From positions 1 to 24,215 of the forward strand of contig JBGQFW010000069.1 in assembly GCA_041497115.1 (NCBI GenBank): a stretch of DNA of 24,215 nt, given 5' to 3'. Below are positions 11,310 to 19,415 of the stretch, one piece after another (the stretch's first letter is position 1; the number at the start of each line of letters is the position of its first letter). This DNA comes from AR5 sp041497115 (GTDB lineage Bacteria > Methylomirabilota > Methylomirabilia > Rokubacteriales > CSP1-6). The notes beneath the pieces were generated by a model. It searched no databases. It was not told where the DNA came from and saw nothing but the letters and a program-made list of their open reading frames with translations. A program made the position numbers and the translations under genes.

Positions 11310-12278
11310 GTGACACAGCCGGCCAGCCCCCGCACGGTCGAGCTCGTCGTGCCCGTCCTCAACGAGGAGGGCAACCTCGGCGCGCTCTACGACGAGGTCG
11401 CCCGGGTCTTCCGCGAGAAGGTCCCCCACGTGGACTGGCGCGTCGTCTTCGTGGACGACGGCAGCCGCGACCGCTCGTGGGCGCTGCTGACCGAGCTGGC
11501 CCGTCGCCACCCCAACATCCGCGGGCTTCGGCTCAACCGCAACTACGGCGCCCACCTGGCGATCTCGGCGGGCATCCAGTGCGCCGACGCCGACGCGGTG
11601 GTGGTGCTCGCCGCCGACCTGCAGGACCCGCCGGCGGTCGTGGCCGAGTTCGTACGCCGCTGGGAGGACGGCTTCAAGGTCGTGTGGGGGGTGCGGGCCG
11701 CGCGGCCGCACGAGGCCTGGCACCGCAAGGCCTTCTCGCACGTCTTCCACCGGCTGGTGCGGCGCTACGCGCTGCCGAGCTATCCCTCGCAGGGCACCGG
11801 CAGCTTCTGCCTCATGGACCGGGTGGTCGCGCGCAACCTCGGGCGCATGCGCGAGGACTTCCGCACGATCTTCGGTCTCGTCGCGCTGCAGGGCTACCCG
11901 GCCGCCGAGGTGCCCTACACCCGCGAGGAGCGGCAGCGGGGGCAGAGCGGCTGGAGCGTCGCGCGGATGATCCGCACGGCCATCGACGTCTTCACCAGCT
12001 ACTCGCACCTGCCGGTGCGCATCATCACCTGGGTCGGCGTGGTCTCCTGCCTCCTCGCGTTCCTGGGCATCGTCTACCAGCTGGCGGTCTGGTCGCTCTA
12101 CGGCAGCGTGCGCGGCTGGACGATGCTGTTCGCCGCCGTCTGCTTCTTCGGCGGGGTGCAGACGCTGGCACTCGGCGTCCTGGGCGAGTACATCTGGCGG
12201 ACGTTCCACGAGGTCAAGCGGCGCCCGCTCTGGTTCGTGGAGGACGCGACGTTCGACGTGGAGCGGGCGCGGCCGTGA
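11310..12278 (+). CDS. Polyprenyl-phosphate-type family 2 glycosyltransferase (GtrB/ArnC/DPM1-like)
   Basis: A 322-residue membrane-anchored GT2 enzyme. The nucleotide-sugar-binding N-terminus is ELVVPVLNEEGN (11-22); the metal/nucleotide acidic motif is VDDGS (48-52); the acceptor-phosphate motif is D103-x-Q105-D106. Two C-terminal membrane helices (about 237-262 and 271-295) end in GVLGEYIWRTFHEVKRRP, the usual tail of bactoprenol-phosphate transferases. Members move a sugar from UDP or GDP onto undecaprenyl phosphate on the cytoplasmic face, for later transfer outside. The GTG at 11310 is preferred; the ATG at 11274 would extend into the divergent gene and adds no family sequence. It heads a five-gene operon, with its stop overlapping the next GTG by four bases. 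Confidence 0.92.
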   Translation: MTQPASPRTVELVVPVLNEEGNLGALYDEVARVFREKVPHVDWRVVFVDDGSRDRSWALLTELARRHPNIRGLRLNRNYGAHLAISAGIQCADADAVVVLAADLQDPPAVVAEFVRRWEDGFKVVWGVRAARPHEAWHRKAFSHVFHRLVRRYALPSYPSQGTGSFCLMDRVVARNLGRMREDFRTIFGLVALQGYPAAEVPYTREERQRGQSGWSVARMIRTAIDVFTSYSHLPVRIITWVGVVSCLLAFLGIVYQLAVWSLYGSVRGWTMLFAAVCFFGGVQTLALGVLGEYIWRTFHEVKRRPLWFVEDATFDVERARP

Positions 12279-13219
12279 GCGCGCCGGTCCCCTCGCTGGC
12301 CGGCCTGCACGGCGCCGACCAGCGCCGTCCCCTCTACTCGCGCCTGCCCGCGCTCTACTTCATCGCGCCGGCGTGGGTGAAGCTCGCCGCCCGCGCGGCG
12401 TTCGCCTCGCGGCAGGGGCGCGCGGACGGGCTCATCCAGCGCTACCTCGGCGTGCTGGAGGACGCGCCCTCGGGCGACGGGCGCCCGGTCCCCGTTCTGC
12501 TCACGCACGACGTGGACACCGCCGAGGGATTGGCGACCCTGCCGCGCCTGCTCGCCGTCGAGGAGTCGCTCGGCCTCGCCAGCCTCGTGTTCCTGGTGAC
12601 GCACCGCTATCCGTGGGACCGCGCGGCGCTCACGCGCCTGCACGAGCGCGGCCACGCCTTCGGCGTCCACGACACCACCCACGACAACCGCCTCGCCTAC
12701 CTGCCGCCGGCGAAGGTCGAGGCGCGCATCCGCCGCGCGCGGGAGGCGCTCGGCCCGCTCGACAGCGGCGCGTTCCGCGCCCCCGCGTTCCTGCGCAGCG
12801 CCGCGCTCTACGACGGGCTGGCCCGCGCGCGCGTTCGCATGGACTTCTCCACCAACGACTCGGCGCTGGTGTGGCCGCATCCGGGTGACGGGCTCGGCAG
12901 CCCCTGGCCCGTCCGCTATGCCGGGCTGGCGGTCGTGCCGACGACGCTGCCGCGCGACGGCGAGCTGCTGGCCCTCGGCCTCGGCCGGACCGCCGCGCTC
13001 GAGCTCTGCCAGCACAAGGCGCTCCAGCTCGCCCATGTCGGCGCGCCGGTCGTCCTCCTCACGCACTCCGACCCGACGTTCACCGACACCGAGGATCGGA
13101 TCGACGAGTACGGCGAGCTGCTGGCCTGGCTGCGCGCGAGCCGCCGCTTTCTATTGATTCCGCCGATGGAGGTGCTGGCCGAGCTCGAGCGTCGCGCCAG
13201 GGGCGAGCTCGCCGCGTGA
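12275..13219 (+). CDS. Polysaccharide deacetylase-family protein (HDVD type)
   Basis: A 314-residue NodB-fold hydrolase. The metal site is intact: LLTHDVD (75-81) supplies the catalytic base and metal Asp (D79, D81), H132-x3-H136 (HDTTH) supplies the metal histidines, and FRAPAF (167-172) is the Arg-containing third motif. No signal peptide or membrane helix is evident, though a mildly hydrophobic amphipathic stretch lies near residues 24-43, so it probably acts in the cytoplasm or at the inner membrane face. Beside a GT2 enzyme, it recalls ArnC/ArnD, where a lipid-linked sugar is deformylated or deacetylated; the real substrate is unknown. The GTG start overlaps the previous stop by four bases (GTGA), and its own stop overlaps the next start in the same way. 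Confidence 0.85.
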   Translation: MSAPVPSLAGLHGADQRRPLYSRLPALYFIAPAWVKLAARAAFASRQGRADGLIQRYLGVLEDAPSGDGRPVPVLLTHDVDTAEGLATLPRLLAVEESLGLASLVFLVTHRYPWDRAALTRLHERGHAFGVHDTTHDNRLAYLPPAKVEARIRRAREALGPLDSGAFRAPAFLRSAALYDGLARARVRMDFSTNDSALVWPHPGDGLGSPWPVRYAGLAVVPTTLPRDGELLALGLGRTAALELCQHKALQLAHVGAPVVLLTHSDPTFTDTEDRIDEYGELLAWLRASRRFLLIPPMEVLAELERRARGELAA

Positions 13220-14622
13220 GCGGCGGCGCGCTCGCGCCCGCGCTCCGAGCGTATCGCTATCTCTGGCCGCGCGAGGAGCTGGCCGCCGCCGGCTGGCGGC
13301 GCGCCGCCGACGGCGCGTGGGAGCGCGCGCTGCCCGAGTCGCCCGAGGCGCTGGCCGCCGACAGCCGCTGGCCCGCGCTCTTCCCCTCGCCGGTCTGCCT
13401 GGTGACGGCGGGCGACGGCGCCACCGCCGTCCTCGAGCGCGTCGTCGGCCCCTCGATCGTCAACCGCTTCCCGTACGTGCTGGCCCTCTCCCTCTGCGTG
13501 CAGCCCCTGTCCCCGCGTCACCACGCGCGGCGCGTATTCACGGGCGCGCTGGAGGCGGGCGGGGCCGTCGCCGTGCAGTTCCTCGTCCCCGGGCCGGCGC
13601 TCGACGCCGCGCTCGTCGCGATCGAGACGACGCCCGAGCCGCAGACGGCGGCGCGGCTGGCGCGCAGCGGGCTCGCCACCCACCGCGCGCTGACGAGCGC
13701 GGTGCCGGTCTTCGACGACGCCTACCTGGTCTACGAGGGGCGCCTGGTCCGTCCCGGGCGTGATCTCGACGGCGAGCCGATCTACGCGCGGCCGTGGCTC
13801 GACGTGGGCAGCCACCGCGTCTACTTCCTGGAGATCGCCACGATCCAGCTCCGCCGCGACATCGCCGAGGGGCGGAGCCAGATCCACTGGCGCAGCCTGC
13901 CGGCGTGGACGCCGGCGTCGCCGGCGCCGGTGACGCCGGCCGCCGATCCGGGGCGGGCCGGCGCGGGCTACCAGAAGGGCTACACGCCCCACTACGCGTT
14001 TCCCTCCGCCGGCACGGTGGCCTTCGAAGCGGACGCGGTCACCGACGGCATGGCGGTGAAGCACCTGCCCCCGGAGGCCGCCGACCAGGTCGAGGTGGAC
14101 AACGATCGCGCCCGCTGGCCGTGCTTCTTCCCCTCCTCGGTCGGGATGATCACCACGTGGGCGGCCGACGGAAAGCCCAACCTCATGCCATGCGGCTCCA
14201 CCACCGTGGTGAGCCGCCACCCCCTCGTCATCACGCCGTGCGTCGGCTACGCGGCGATCAACGAGCGCTACGCGCCGCGGCTCACGCTCGAGCTCGTCCG
14301 CCGGAACCGCGCGTTCGGCTGCGGCGTGCCGTTCGTCGACGACCGCGTGGTGGCGGCCATCCGCGTGGCCGGCAACGTCTCGTTCCAGGCGGCCGGCGAC
14401 AAAGTCGCGCGCACCGGCCTCGCGGTGACGGGCGGCGGCCCGGCGCCCGTGCTGCCCGATCTACCGGTGCACTTCGACTGCGAGCTGCTGGACGAGGTCC
14501 GTCTCGGCACGCACGTGATGTTCCTCGGCGCCGTGCGACGCATCCGCGTGCGGGCCGACGTCACCCCGGCCAACCCGCTCGAGTGGTGCCCGTGGGCGGA
14601 CGTCCGCGCCGCCGATGGCTGA
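13216..14622 (+). CDS. Tandem-duplicated flavin-reductase-like split-barrel protein
   Basis: A 468-residue protein built from two diverged copies of a flavin-reductase-like split barrel. Copy 1 starts WPALFPSPVCLVTAGDG (52-68) and ends at GSHRVYFLEI (198-207). Copy 2 starts WPCFFPSSVGMITTWAADG (301-319) and ends at GTHVMFLGAV (431-440), the family motif with the His that closes the flavin pocket. A Pro/Ala-rich linker (about 230-250) joins them and is visible as GCCGGC-rich DNA near 13910-13950. Copy 2 looks closer to the family, with PNLMPCGSTTVVSRHPLVITPCV; copy 1 is more diverged. The family binds FMN or FAD, and its members reduce flavin or act as flavoenzymes. Why one sits in a glycan operon is not known. 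The GTG start overlaps the deacetylase stop. Confidence 0.78.
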   Translation: MSGGALAPALRAYRYLWPREELAAAGWRRAADGAWERALPESPEALAADSRWPALFPSPVCLVTAGDGATAVLERVVGPSIVNRFPYVLALSLCVQPLSPRHHARRVFTGALEAGGAVAVQFLVPGPALDAALVAIETTPEPQTAARLARSGLATHRALTSAVPVFDDAYLVYEGRLVRPGRDLDGEPIYARPWLDVGSHRVYFLEIATIQLRRDIAEGRSQIHWRSLPAWTPASPAPVTPAADPGRAGAGYQKGYTPHYAFPSAGTVAFEADAVTDGMAVKHLPPEAADQVEVDNDRARWPCFFPSSVGMITTWAADGKPNLMPCGSTTVVSRHPLVITPCVGYAAINERYAPRLTLELVRRNRAFGCGVPFVDDRVVAAIRVAGNVSFQAAGDKVARTGLAVTGGGPAPVLPDLPVHFDCELLDEVRLGTHVMFLGAVRRIRVRADVTPANPLEWCPWADVRAADG

Positions 14623-15385
14623 GCCGGACCGGCCGACGTTCATCGTCGGCGGCGCGCCGCGCGCGGGCACCAACTTCCTCTGCCACGCGCTGGACCGCCA
14701 TCCCGACGTCTGGGTGGCCAAGCCCTACATGCCGGAGCCGAAGGTCTTCATGGGCCCCGAGCAGCCGTGGCCCGTCTACGCCGCGCGCTACGCCCGGCTG
14801 TTCGCGGAGGCCGGCGGCCGCCGCGCGCTCGGCGAGAAGACGAGTTACTACCTCGAGAGCGAGGCGGCGTGCCGGCTCATCGCGCGCCACCTGCCCGCCG
14901 TGCGCATGCTGTTCGTGGTGCGCGAGCCCGTCGCGCGCGCCTACTCGAACTACCTGTGGACGAAGAAGAACGGGCTCGAGCCGCTCGCCTTCGAGGAGGC
15001 GCTGCGCCTGGAGGGACAGCGACCGAGCCCGCTGCCGCCCGAGCGCGACTACGCGCGACCGTACGACTACCTGCCGCGCGGCCGCTACGACGTCTTCGCC
15101 GAGCGCTGGCTCGGTGCGCTCGGCCGCGACGCGGTTCGCTTCATCCTCTACGAGAGCCTCGTCGCGACGCCCGAGCCCGTGCTGGCGGGCGTGCAGGCCT
15201 TCCTCGGCGTGGCGCCGGTCGCGCTCGGCGCCGACGACCTCGGGATGATCAACTCCGCCCGGGAGACGGGCCCGACGCTCGATCCCGACCTCGAGCGCAG
15301 CCTGCGCGCGCGCATGGCGCCCGCCGTCCGCGGCTTCGCCGCCCTCACCGGCCTCGACGTGAGCGCGTGGGGCTACCCGCGATGA
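14615..15385 (+). CDS. PAPS-dependent sulfotransferase
   Basis: A 256-residue sulfotransferase that moves sulfate from 3'-phosphoadenylyl sulfate to a hydroxyl or amine. The 5'-phosphosulfate loop is IVGGAPRAGTNFL (10-22) and the 3'-phosphate site is VVREPVARAYSNY with R103 and S111, both intact. HALDRHPDV and the acidic FMGPE segment resemble bacterial NodH/heparan-type sulfotransferases. No signal peptide or membrane segment is seen, so it is likely cytoplasmic. The start ATG lies eight bases inside the end of the upstream gene, and the stop overlaps the next ATG by four bases. In this operon a sugar or glycolipid is the likely acceptor, which is inference from context. No PAPS synthesis genes are in the window. 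Confidence 0.9.
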   Translation: MAEPDRPTFIVGGAPRAGTNFLCHALDRHPDVWVAKPYMPEPKVFMGPEQPWPVYAARYARLFAEAGGRRALGEKTSYYLESEAACRLIARHLPAVRMLFVVREPVARAYSNYLWTKKNGLEPLAFEEALRLEGQRPSPLPPERDYARPYDYLPRGRYDVFAERWLGALGRDAVRFILYESLVATPEPVLAGVQAFLGVAPVALGADDLGMINSARETGPTLDPDLERSLRARMAPAVRGFAALTGLDVSAWGYPR

Positions 15386-16110
15386 CGCAGGGCAACCCCG
15401 AGATCTTCGCCGGCCGCACGTTCACCGTGCCCCCCGAGCGTCGCAACCGGGTCGTCGCGGTCGTGGCGCAGCACGTCGATCCCGCGCGCGCGCTGCGCGT
15501 GCTCGACCTCGGCTGCGGCACCGGCGTCACCGTGCTGGCCCTTGCGGAGGCCCTGCCGCGAGCCATGGTCACGGGTGTGGACCTCTCCGCGGCGAGTATC
15601 GCCGCCGCCGAGACGGCGCGCCGGGCGCATCCCGCCGCCGGCCGCGTCACGCTCGTCGCCGGCGACTACCTCGCGCTGGGCGGCGGCCCCTGGGACGTCA
15701 TCGTGTCGGAGACGGTGCTCTACGCGATCCCGGCGCCGGACGAGGCCCTGTTCGGCAAGATCGCGCGCGATCTCGTCGCCGGCGGGCTGCTCGTCTACAC
15801 GATGCCGACCGACGCGGTGAGCAACCGCATGCTGGCGGCCCTCCGGCGCGTCATGCGGCGGCTGCGCGGCCGTCTCACCGACACGCTGCTGCTGGCCCTC
15901 GCCCGCGCGCTGCACGGCCGCCACTATGACGATGCGCTCCTCCGCGAGCGCGTGCCCTACATGTACGTCGTCCCCGATCGCTACGACTCGATCGCGCTGC
16001 ACGCCGACCTGCGCGACCGCTGGGGCTTCGAGATCCTCGCGACCGAACCCGTGCCCCGCGCCTCGCCCGCCCAGCTCGTCCACCGCCTCGTGGTGGCGCG
16101 ATTGACATAG
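15382..16110 (+). CDS. Class I SAM-dependent methyltransferase
   Basis: A 242-residue methyltransferase with the Rossmann SAM motif VLDLGCGTG (40-48), acidic post-I strand GVDLS (65-69), LVAGDYL (91-97) and the motif IV region WDVIVSETVLYAI (104-116). The C-terminal part (about 145-242) is Arg-rich and has no strong family signature, so the methyl acceptor cannot be named. Being the last gene of the glycosyltransferase-deacetylase-sulfotransferase operon, it probably methylates a sugar, lipid or related small molecule. The ATG at 15382 overlaps the sulfotransferase stop (ATGA); the open frame continues upstream but without family sequence. A 9-bp hairpin begins on the base after the stop. Confidence 0.88.
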   Translation: MTQGNPEIFAGRTFTVPPERRNRVVAVVAQHVDPARALRVLDLGCGTGVTVLALAEALPRAMVTGVDLSAASIAAAETARRAHPAAGRVTLVAGDYLALGGGPWDVIVSETVLYAIPAPDEALFGKIARDLVAGGLLVYTMPTDAVSNRMLAALRRVMRRLRGRLTDTLLLALARALHGRHYDDALLRERVPYMYVVPDRYDSIALHADLRDRWGFEILATEPVPRASPAQLVHRLVVARLT

Positions 16111-16135
16111 ATGGGGGCCTCGACATGGCCCCCAT
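16111..16135. terminator. Perfect 9-bp hairpin between convergent operons
   Basis: ATGGGGGCC (16111-16119) and its exact complement (16127-16135) flank a 7-base loop, starting on the base after the methyltransferase stop. No T-run follows on either strand. It is the only such structure in the 71-base gap between the two converging operons, so a bidirectional terminator is the natural reading, with efficiency unknown. Confidence 0.6.
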
Positions 16136-16181
16136 ACCCCCCAACGCTCGGGCCGCCCCGGCGTAGCCGTGGCGTCCCTCG

Positions 16182-17306
16182 TCACACCGCGGCGAGCACC
16201 GATTCGATCACGCGGGCCTGATCGGCCGGCGTCATCGCATGGTAGAGGGGCAACACGATTGCGCTGCGATCGGCCTCGTTGGTGGCGGGCAGCGGCACGC
16301 GCAGGCGCAACCGCCGATAGGCGGGCTCGCGATGAGCCGCCATCACGCCGCGCCGGGTGGCGATCCCCTGCTCGAGCAGACGCTGCATGAGCGCGTCGCG
16401 GGTGATCCGCGCGCCGGGCAACAGGCGCAGCAGATACGTCTGGTAGTTGAAGCGGACGTTCGGCGCGACGTGCGGGATCGCGAGCGCCGGATGCTTCGCG
16501 AACGCGCGGTCGTACCGGGCGCCCTGCTCCAGCCGCCGCGCGATGAGCTCGTCGAGGCGCCCGAGCTGCACGAGCCCGACGGCCCCCTGGAGGTCCGTCA
16601 TCCGGTAGTTGTAGCCGACCTCCCGGTAGGCCTCGACGACGACGCGACCGGCGGCGTGGCGCGCGAAGTCGGACACCGACACGCCGTGATGGCGCAGCGA
16701 GCGCAGCCGGGCGGCCAGCCGCCGGCTGCGCGTGACGATCATGCCGCCCTCGCCGGTCGTGACCAGCTTGCGCGGATGGAAGCTGAACACCGCGACCTCG
16801 GCGTCGCCGCCCACCGGCCGGCCGGCCACGGTCGACCCGATCGCGCAGGCGGCGTCCTCGACCAGCTTCACCCGGGCGCGGCGCGCGAGGCGGCGGAACG
16901 CCGCGACGTCGGCGGGCAGGCCGACCTGGTGGACGAGCAGGATCGCCTTCGTCCGCCGTGAGATCGCCCGCGCGGCCGAGGCGGGATCGAGGTTGTAGGT
17001 GGCCAGGTCGATGTCGGCGAAGACCGGCGTCGCCCCGGTGTGGGCGACGGCGTTGGCGGTGGCGATGAACGACAGCGACGGCACGACGACCTCGTCGCCC
17101 CGTCCCACGCCCAGCGCGTGCAGGACGAGGTGCAGGCCGGTCGTGCACGAGGAGACCGCGATCGCCTCCGGCTGGCCGAGCGCGGCGGCGAAGGCGCGCT
17201 CGAACTCGGCGACGCGCGGCCCCTGGGTCACCCACCCGCTGCGCAGCGCGGCGACGGCGGCCGTCTCCTCCTCGACGCCGAAGTACGGGCGGCTGACGGG
17301 GATCAC
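16182..17306 (-). CDS. DegT/DnrJ/EryC1/StrS sugar aminotransferase (second copy)
   Basis: A 374-residue PLP-dependent aminotransferase that aminates keto-sugars attached to UDP, dTDP or GDP. The N-terminus IPVSRPYFGVEE leads into SGWVTQGP; the cofactor site includes SSCTTGLHL, the VEDAACAIGS loop with PLP-binding D151, and the Schiff-base lysine K180 in FSFHPRKLVTTGEGG. YNYRMTDLQGAVGL and FNYQTYLLRL are typical later motifs. Start is a GTG seven bases after the stop of the epimerase/dehydratase gene, so the pair may act on the same intermediate: a 4-keto sugar made by the dehydratase and aminated here (LegC/PglE-like chemistry). The sugar cannot be fixed from the sequence. It is only distantly similar to the other aminotransferase at 18309-19415. 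Confidence 0.92.
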   Translation of the reverse strand: MIPVSRPYFGVEEETAAVAALRSGWVTQGPRVAEFERAFAAALGQPEAIAVSSCTTGLHLVLHALGVGRGDEVVVPSLSFIATANAVAHTGATPVFADIDLATYNLDPASAARAISRRTKAILLVHQVGLPADVAAFRRLARRARVKLVEDAACAIGSTVAGRPVGGDAEVAVFSFHPRKLVTTGEGGMIVTRSRRLAARLRSLRHHGVSVSDFARHAAGRVVVEAYREVGYNYRMTDLQGAVGLVQLGRLDELIARRLEQGARYDRAFAKHPALAIPHVAPNVRFNYQTYLLRLLPGARITRDALMQRLLEQGIATRRGVMAAHREPAYRRLRLRVPLPATNEADRSAIVLPLYHAMTPADQARVIESVLAAV

Positions 17307-17313
17307 CGCGACC

Positions 17314-18312
17314 TCACCAGTTGCGGACGGCCTCGTCGCGCAGGCACGCGGCGGGGTCCGGATAGGCCTCGCGGAACCAGGCCAGATACCGCGCCAGCCC
17401 CTCCTCGATCCCGATCTCCGCGACGAAGCCCAGATCGGCGCGCGCGCGGCTCACGTCGGCCCAGTGCCGCCGCACGTCGCCCGGCCGCGGCTCGGTGAAC
17501 TCCGGCGCCAGCGTGGGATCGATCGCCTTGGCCAGCAGCTCGGCCAGTCGCCGGACGGTGACCTCCTCGCCCCGGGCCACGTTGATCACCTGCCCCTGCG
17601 CCCGGTCGGTCGCCGCCGCCGCCAGGATTCCACGCACGGTGTCGCTGACGTAGGTGAAGTCACGGGTCTGCCGCCCGTCACCGAAGACGACCGGGCGGCG
17701 GCCGTTCAGCAGCCGCACGGTGAAGCGCGGGATGACCTCGCCGTAGACCCCCTCGAAATGCGCGCGCGGCCCGTAGGTGTTGAACGGCCGCACGACGACG
17801 GTGGGCAGGTCGAACGCGCGCGTCAGGGCCTGGGTGTAGAGCTCGCCCGCCAGCTTGGTGGCGCCGTAGATCGTCGTCGGCTCGAGCGGGTGATCCTCGG
17901 CCATCGGCACGCGCACGCCGCTGCCGTAGACCTCCGACGAGGAGACGTAGACCACCCGGCCGACGCGATGGCGGCGCGCCGCCAGCAGCACGCGCAGCGT
18001 GCCGTGACTGTTGACCCGGTGCACGTTCTCGGGGTCGGAGAGCGACAGGCGCACGCAGCGGGTCGCCAGGTGCATCACGGTCTCGACGCCGGCCAGCACG
18101 CGGTCGAGGGCCCGGTCGTCCGCGACGTCGCCCTCGACGATCTCCACGCGCCCGGCTGCCCCCGCGAGGTTCTCCCGCCGCCCCGAGGAGAAGTCGTCGA
18201 GCACGCGCACGCGCGCGCCGCCGGCGACGAGCGCATCCACCAGGTGGCTGCCGATGAAGCCGGCGCCGCCGGTGACCAGCACCCGCCGGCCGGCGAACGC
18301 GGCGGCGCTCAC
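17314..18312 (-). CDS. NAD-dependent epimerase/dehydratase (nucleotide-sugar SDR)
   Basis: A 332-residue extended SDR acting on a nucleotide sugar. The NAD-binding motif is TGGAGFIGSH (G15, G18, G21) and the catalytic residues are Y149-x3-K153 (YGATK). The active-site strand reads VSSSEVYG (123-130): E127 occupies the position of the Glu in 4,6-dehydratases (T-D-E or T-S-E types) and in UDP-glucuronate decarboxylases, whereas plain GalE epimerases lack it. RPFNTYGPR and QTRDFTYVSDTVRG resemble LegB-like dehydratases. I favour a 4,6-dehydratase feeding the neighbouring aminotransferase; decarboxylase or epimerase remain possible. The GTG at 18312 overlaps the upstream stop by four bases. Confidence 0.88.
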   Translation of the reverse strand: MSAAAFAGRRVLVTGGAGFIGSHLVDALVAGGARVRVLDDFSSGRRENLAGAAGRVEIVEGDVADDRALDRVLAGVETVMHLATRCVRLSLSDPENVHRVNSHGTLRVLLAARRHRVGRVVYVSSSEVYGSGVRVPMAEDHPLEPTTIYGATKLAGELYTQALTRAFDLPTVVVRPFNTYGPRAHFEGVYGEVIPRFTVRLLNGRRPVVFGDGRQTRDFTYVSDTVRGILAAAATDRAQGQVINVARGEEVTVRRLAELLAKAIDPTLAPEFTEPRPGDVRRHWADVSRARADLGFVAEIGIEEGLARYLAWFREAYPDPAACLRDEAVRNW

Positions 18313-19415
18313 GCGCCCGCCTCGAGCGCGTCGCAGACCCGGTGGACGGCGTCCTCGCCCATGTGCGGATAGATCGGCAGGCTCAGCACCGTGCGGGCCG
18401 CCGCCTCGGCCACCGGAAACGCGCCCTCGCGGTAGCCCAGCTCCCGCCAGCCGCGCTGCAGGTGGATCGGCACCGGGTAGTGCAGCCCGGTCTCGATCCC
18501 GCGCGCGGTCAGCGCGGCGCGCAGCCGATCGCGCCCGGCGGCGCGGACCACGAACAGGTGGTACACGTGGCTCTCGTCGCCGGCGGGCTCGGCGAGCAGG
18601 GTGACGGCGTCCACCTTGGCCAATCGCTCGCGATAGACGGCGGCCAGCGCGCGCCGGCGCGCGTTCCACGCGTCGAGCCGCGCGAGCTTCACCGCCAGCA
18701 CGGCGGCCTGCAGCGCGTCGAGCCGGCTGTTGTAGCCGGCGATCTCGTGGTGGTAGCGCTCGCTCTGCCCGTGGTCGCGCAGACGCCCGACCCGTTCGGC
18801 GACGTCAGCCCGCCGCGTGACGACCGCGCCCGCCTCGCCGGCGGCGCCGAGGTTCTTGGCCGGGTAGAAGCTGAACCCGGCGGCGTCGCCGAAGGCGCCC
18901 GCCCGCCGCCCGCCCCGGCGGGCGCCGTGGGCCTGGGCGGCGTCCTCCAGCAGCGCCACGCCGCGCGCCGCGCACCAGCGCTCGATGGGCTCGACGTCCA
19001 CCAGCGCGCCGTAGAGGTGCACCGGCATCACCGCGCGCGTGCGGGGCGTGAGCGCGCCGTCGAGCGCGGCGGCGTCCATCAACAGCGTGTCGGGCCGCAC
19101 GTCCACCAGCACCGGCCGGGCGCCGGCCTGGACGATCGCCTCTGCGGTGGCCACGAAGGTGTTCGGTACGGTGACGACCTCGTCGCCCGGCCCCACGCCG
19201 AGCGCGCGCAGCGCCAGGTGGAGCGCGTCGGTGCCGTTGGCGACACCGACCGCGTGGGGCGCGCCGCAGAAGGCGGCGAACGCCGCCTCGAAGCGGGCCA
19301 GCGTCTCGCCGCCGACGAACGCGCCGCTGGCCAGCAGCCGCTCGACTTCCGGCAGCAGCTCCGCGCGCACCTCCTGGTACTGGGCGGCCAGGTCCACGAA
19401 GGGCTGGCGCGTCAC
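18309..19415 (-). CDS. DegT-family aminotransferase, WlbC/WbpE-like
   Basis: A 368-residue PLP aminotransferase. FVDLAAQYQEVRAEL at the N-terminus, VANGTDALHLALRALG, the LLEDAAQAHGA loop with PLP-binding D158, the Schiff-base K187 in FSFYPAKNLGAAGEAG, and SRLDALQAA are strongly like WlbC/WbpE, which aminate the 3-keto group of UDP-GlcNAc-uronate (or UDP-GlcNAc in the GnnB branch). The operon places it directly after a Gfo/Idh 3-dehydrogenase-like protein and a WlbB-like acetyltransferase, which fits that role. The GTG at 19415 is chosen because it overlaps the previous stop (GTGA) and gives the family N-terminus; codons upstream of it are not family-like. Confidence 0.92.
   Translation of the reverse strand: MTRQPFVDLAAQYQEVRAELLPEVERLLASGAFVGGETLARFEAAFAAFCGAPHAVGVANGTDALHLALRALGVGPGDEVVTVPNTFVATAEAIVQAGARPVLVDVRPDTLLMDAAALDGALTPRTRAVMPVHLYGALVDVEPIERWCAARGVALLEDAAQAHGARRGGRRAGAFGDAAGFSFYPAKNLGAAGEAGAVVTRRADVAERVGRLRDHGQSERYHHEIAGYNSRLDALQAAVLAVKLARLDAWNARRRALAAVYRERLAKVDAVTLLAEPAGDESHVYHLFVVRAAGRDRLRAALTARGIETGLHYPVPIHLQRGWRELGYREGAFPVAEAAARTVLSLPIYPHMGEDAVHRVCDALEAGA

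Noticed and set aside
11287..11316. GTG start at 11316 for the radical SAM protein
   Set aside because: The added residues are not family-like and cover the promoter region; ATG at 11286 gives the usual N-terminus.
13905..13950. GCCGGC-rich repeat-like DNA suspected as a repeat element
   Set aside because: It encodes the Pro/Ala-rich linker between the two barrels in frame; ordinary codon bias explains it.
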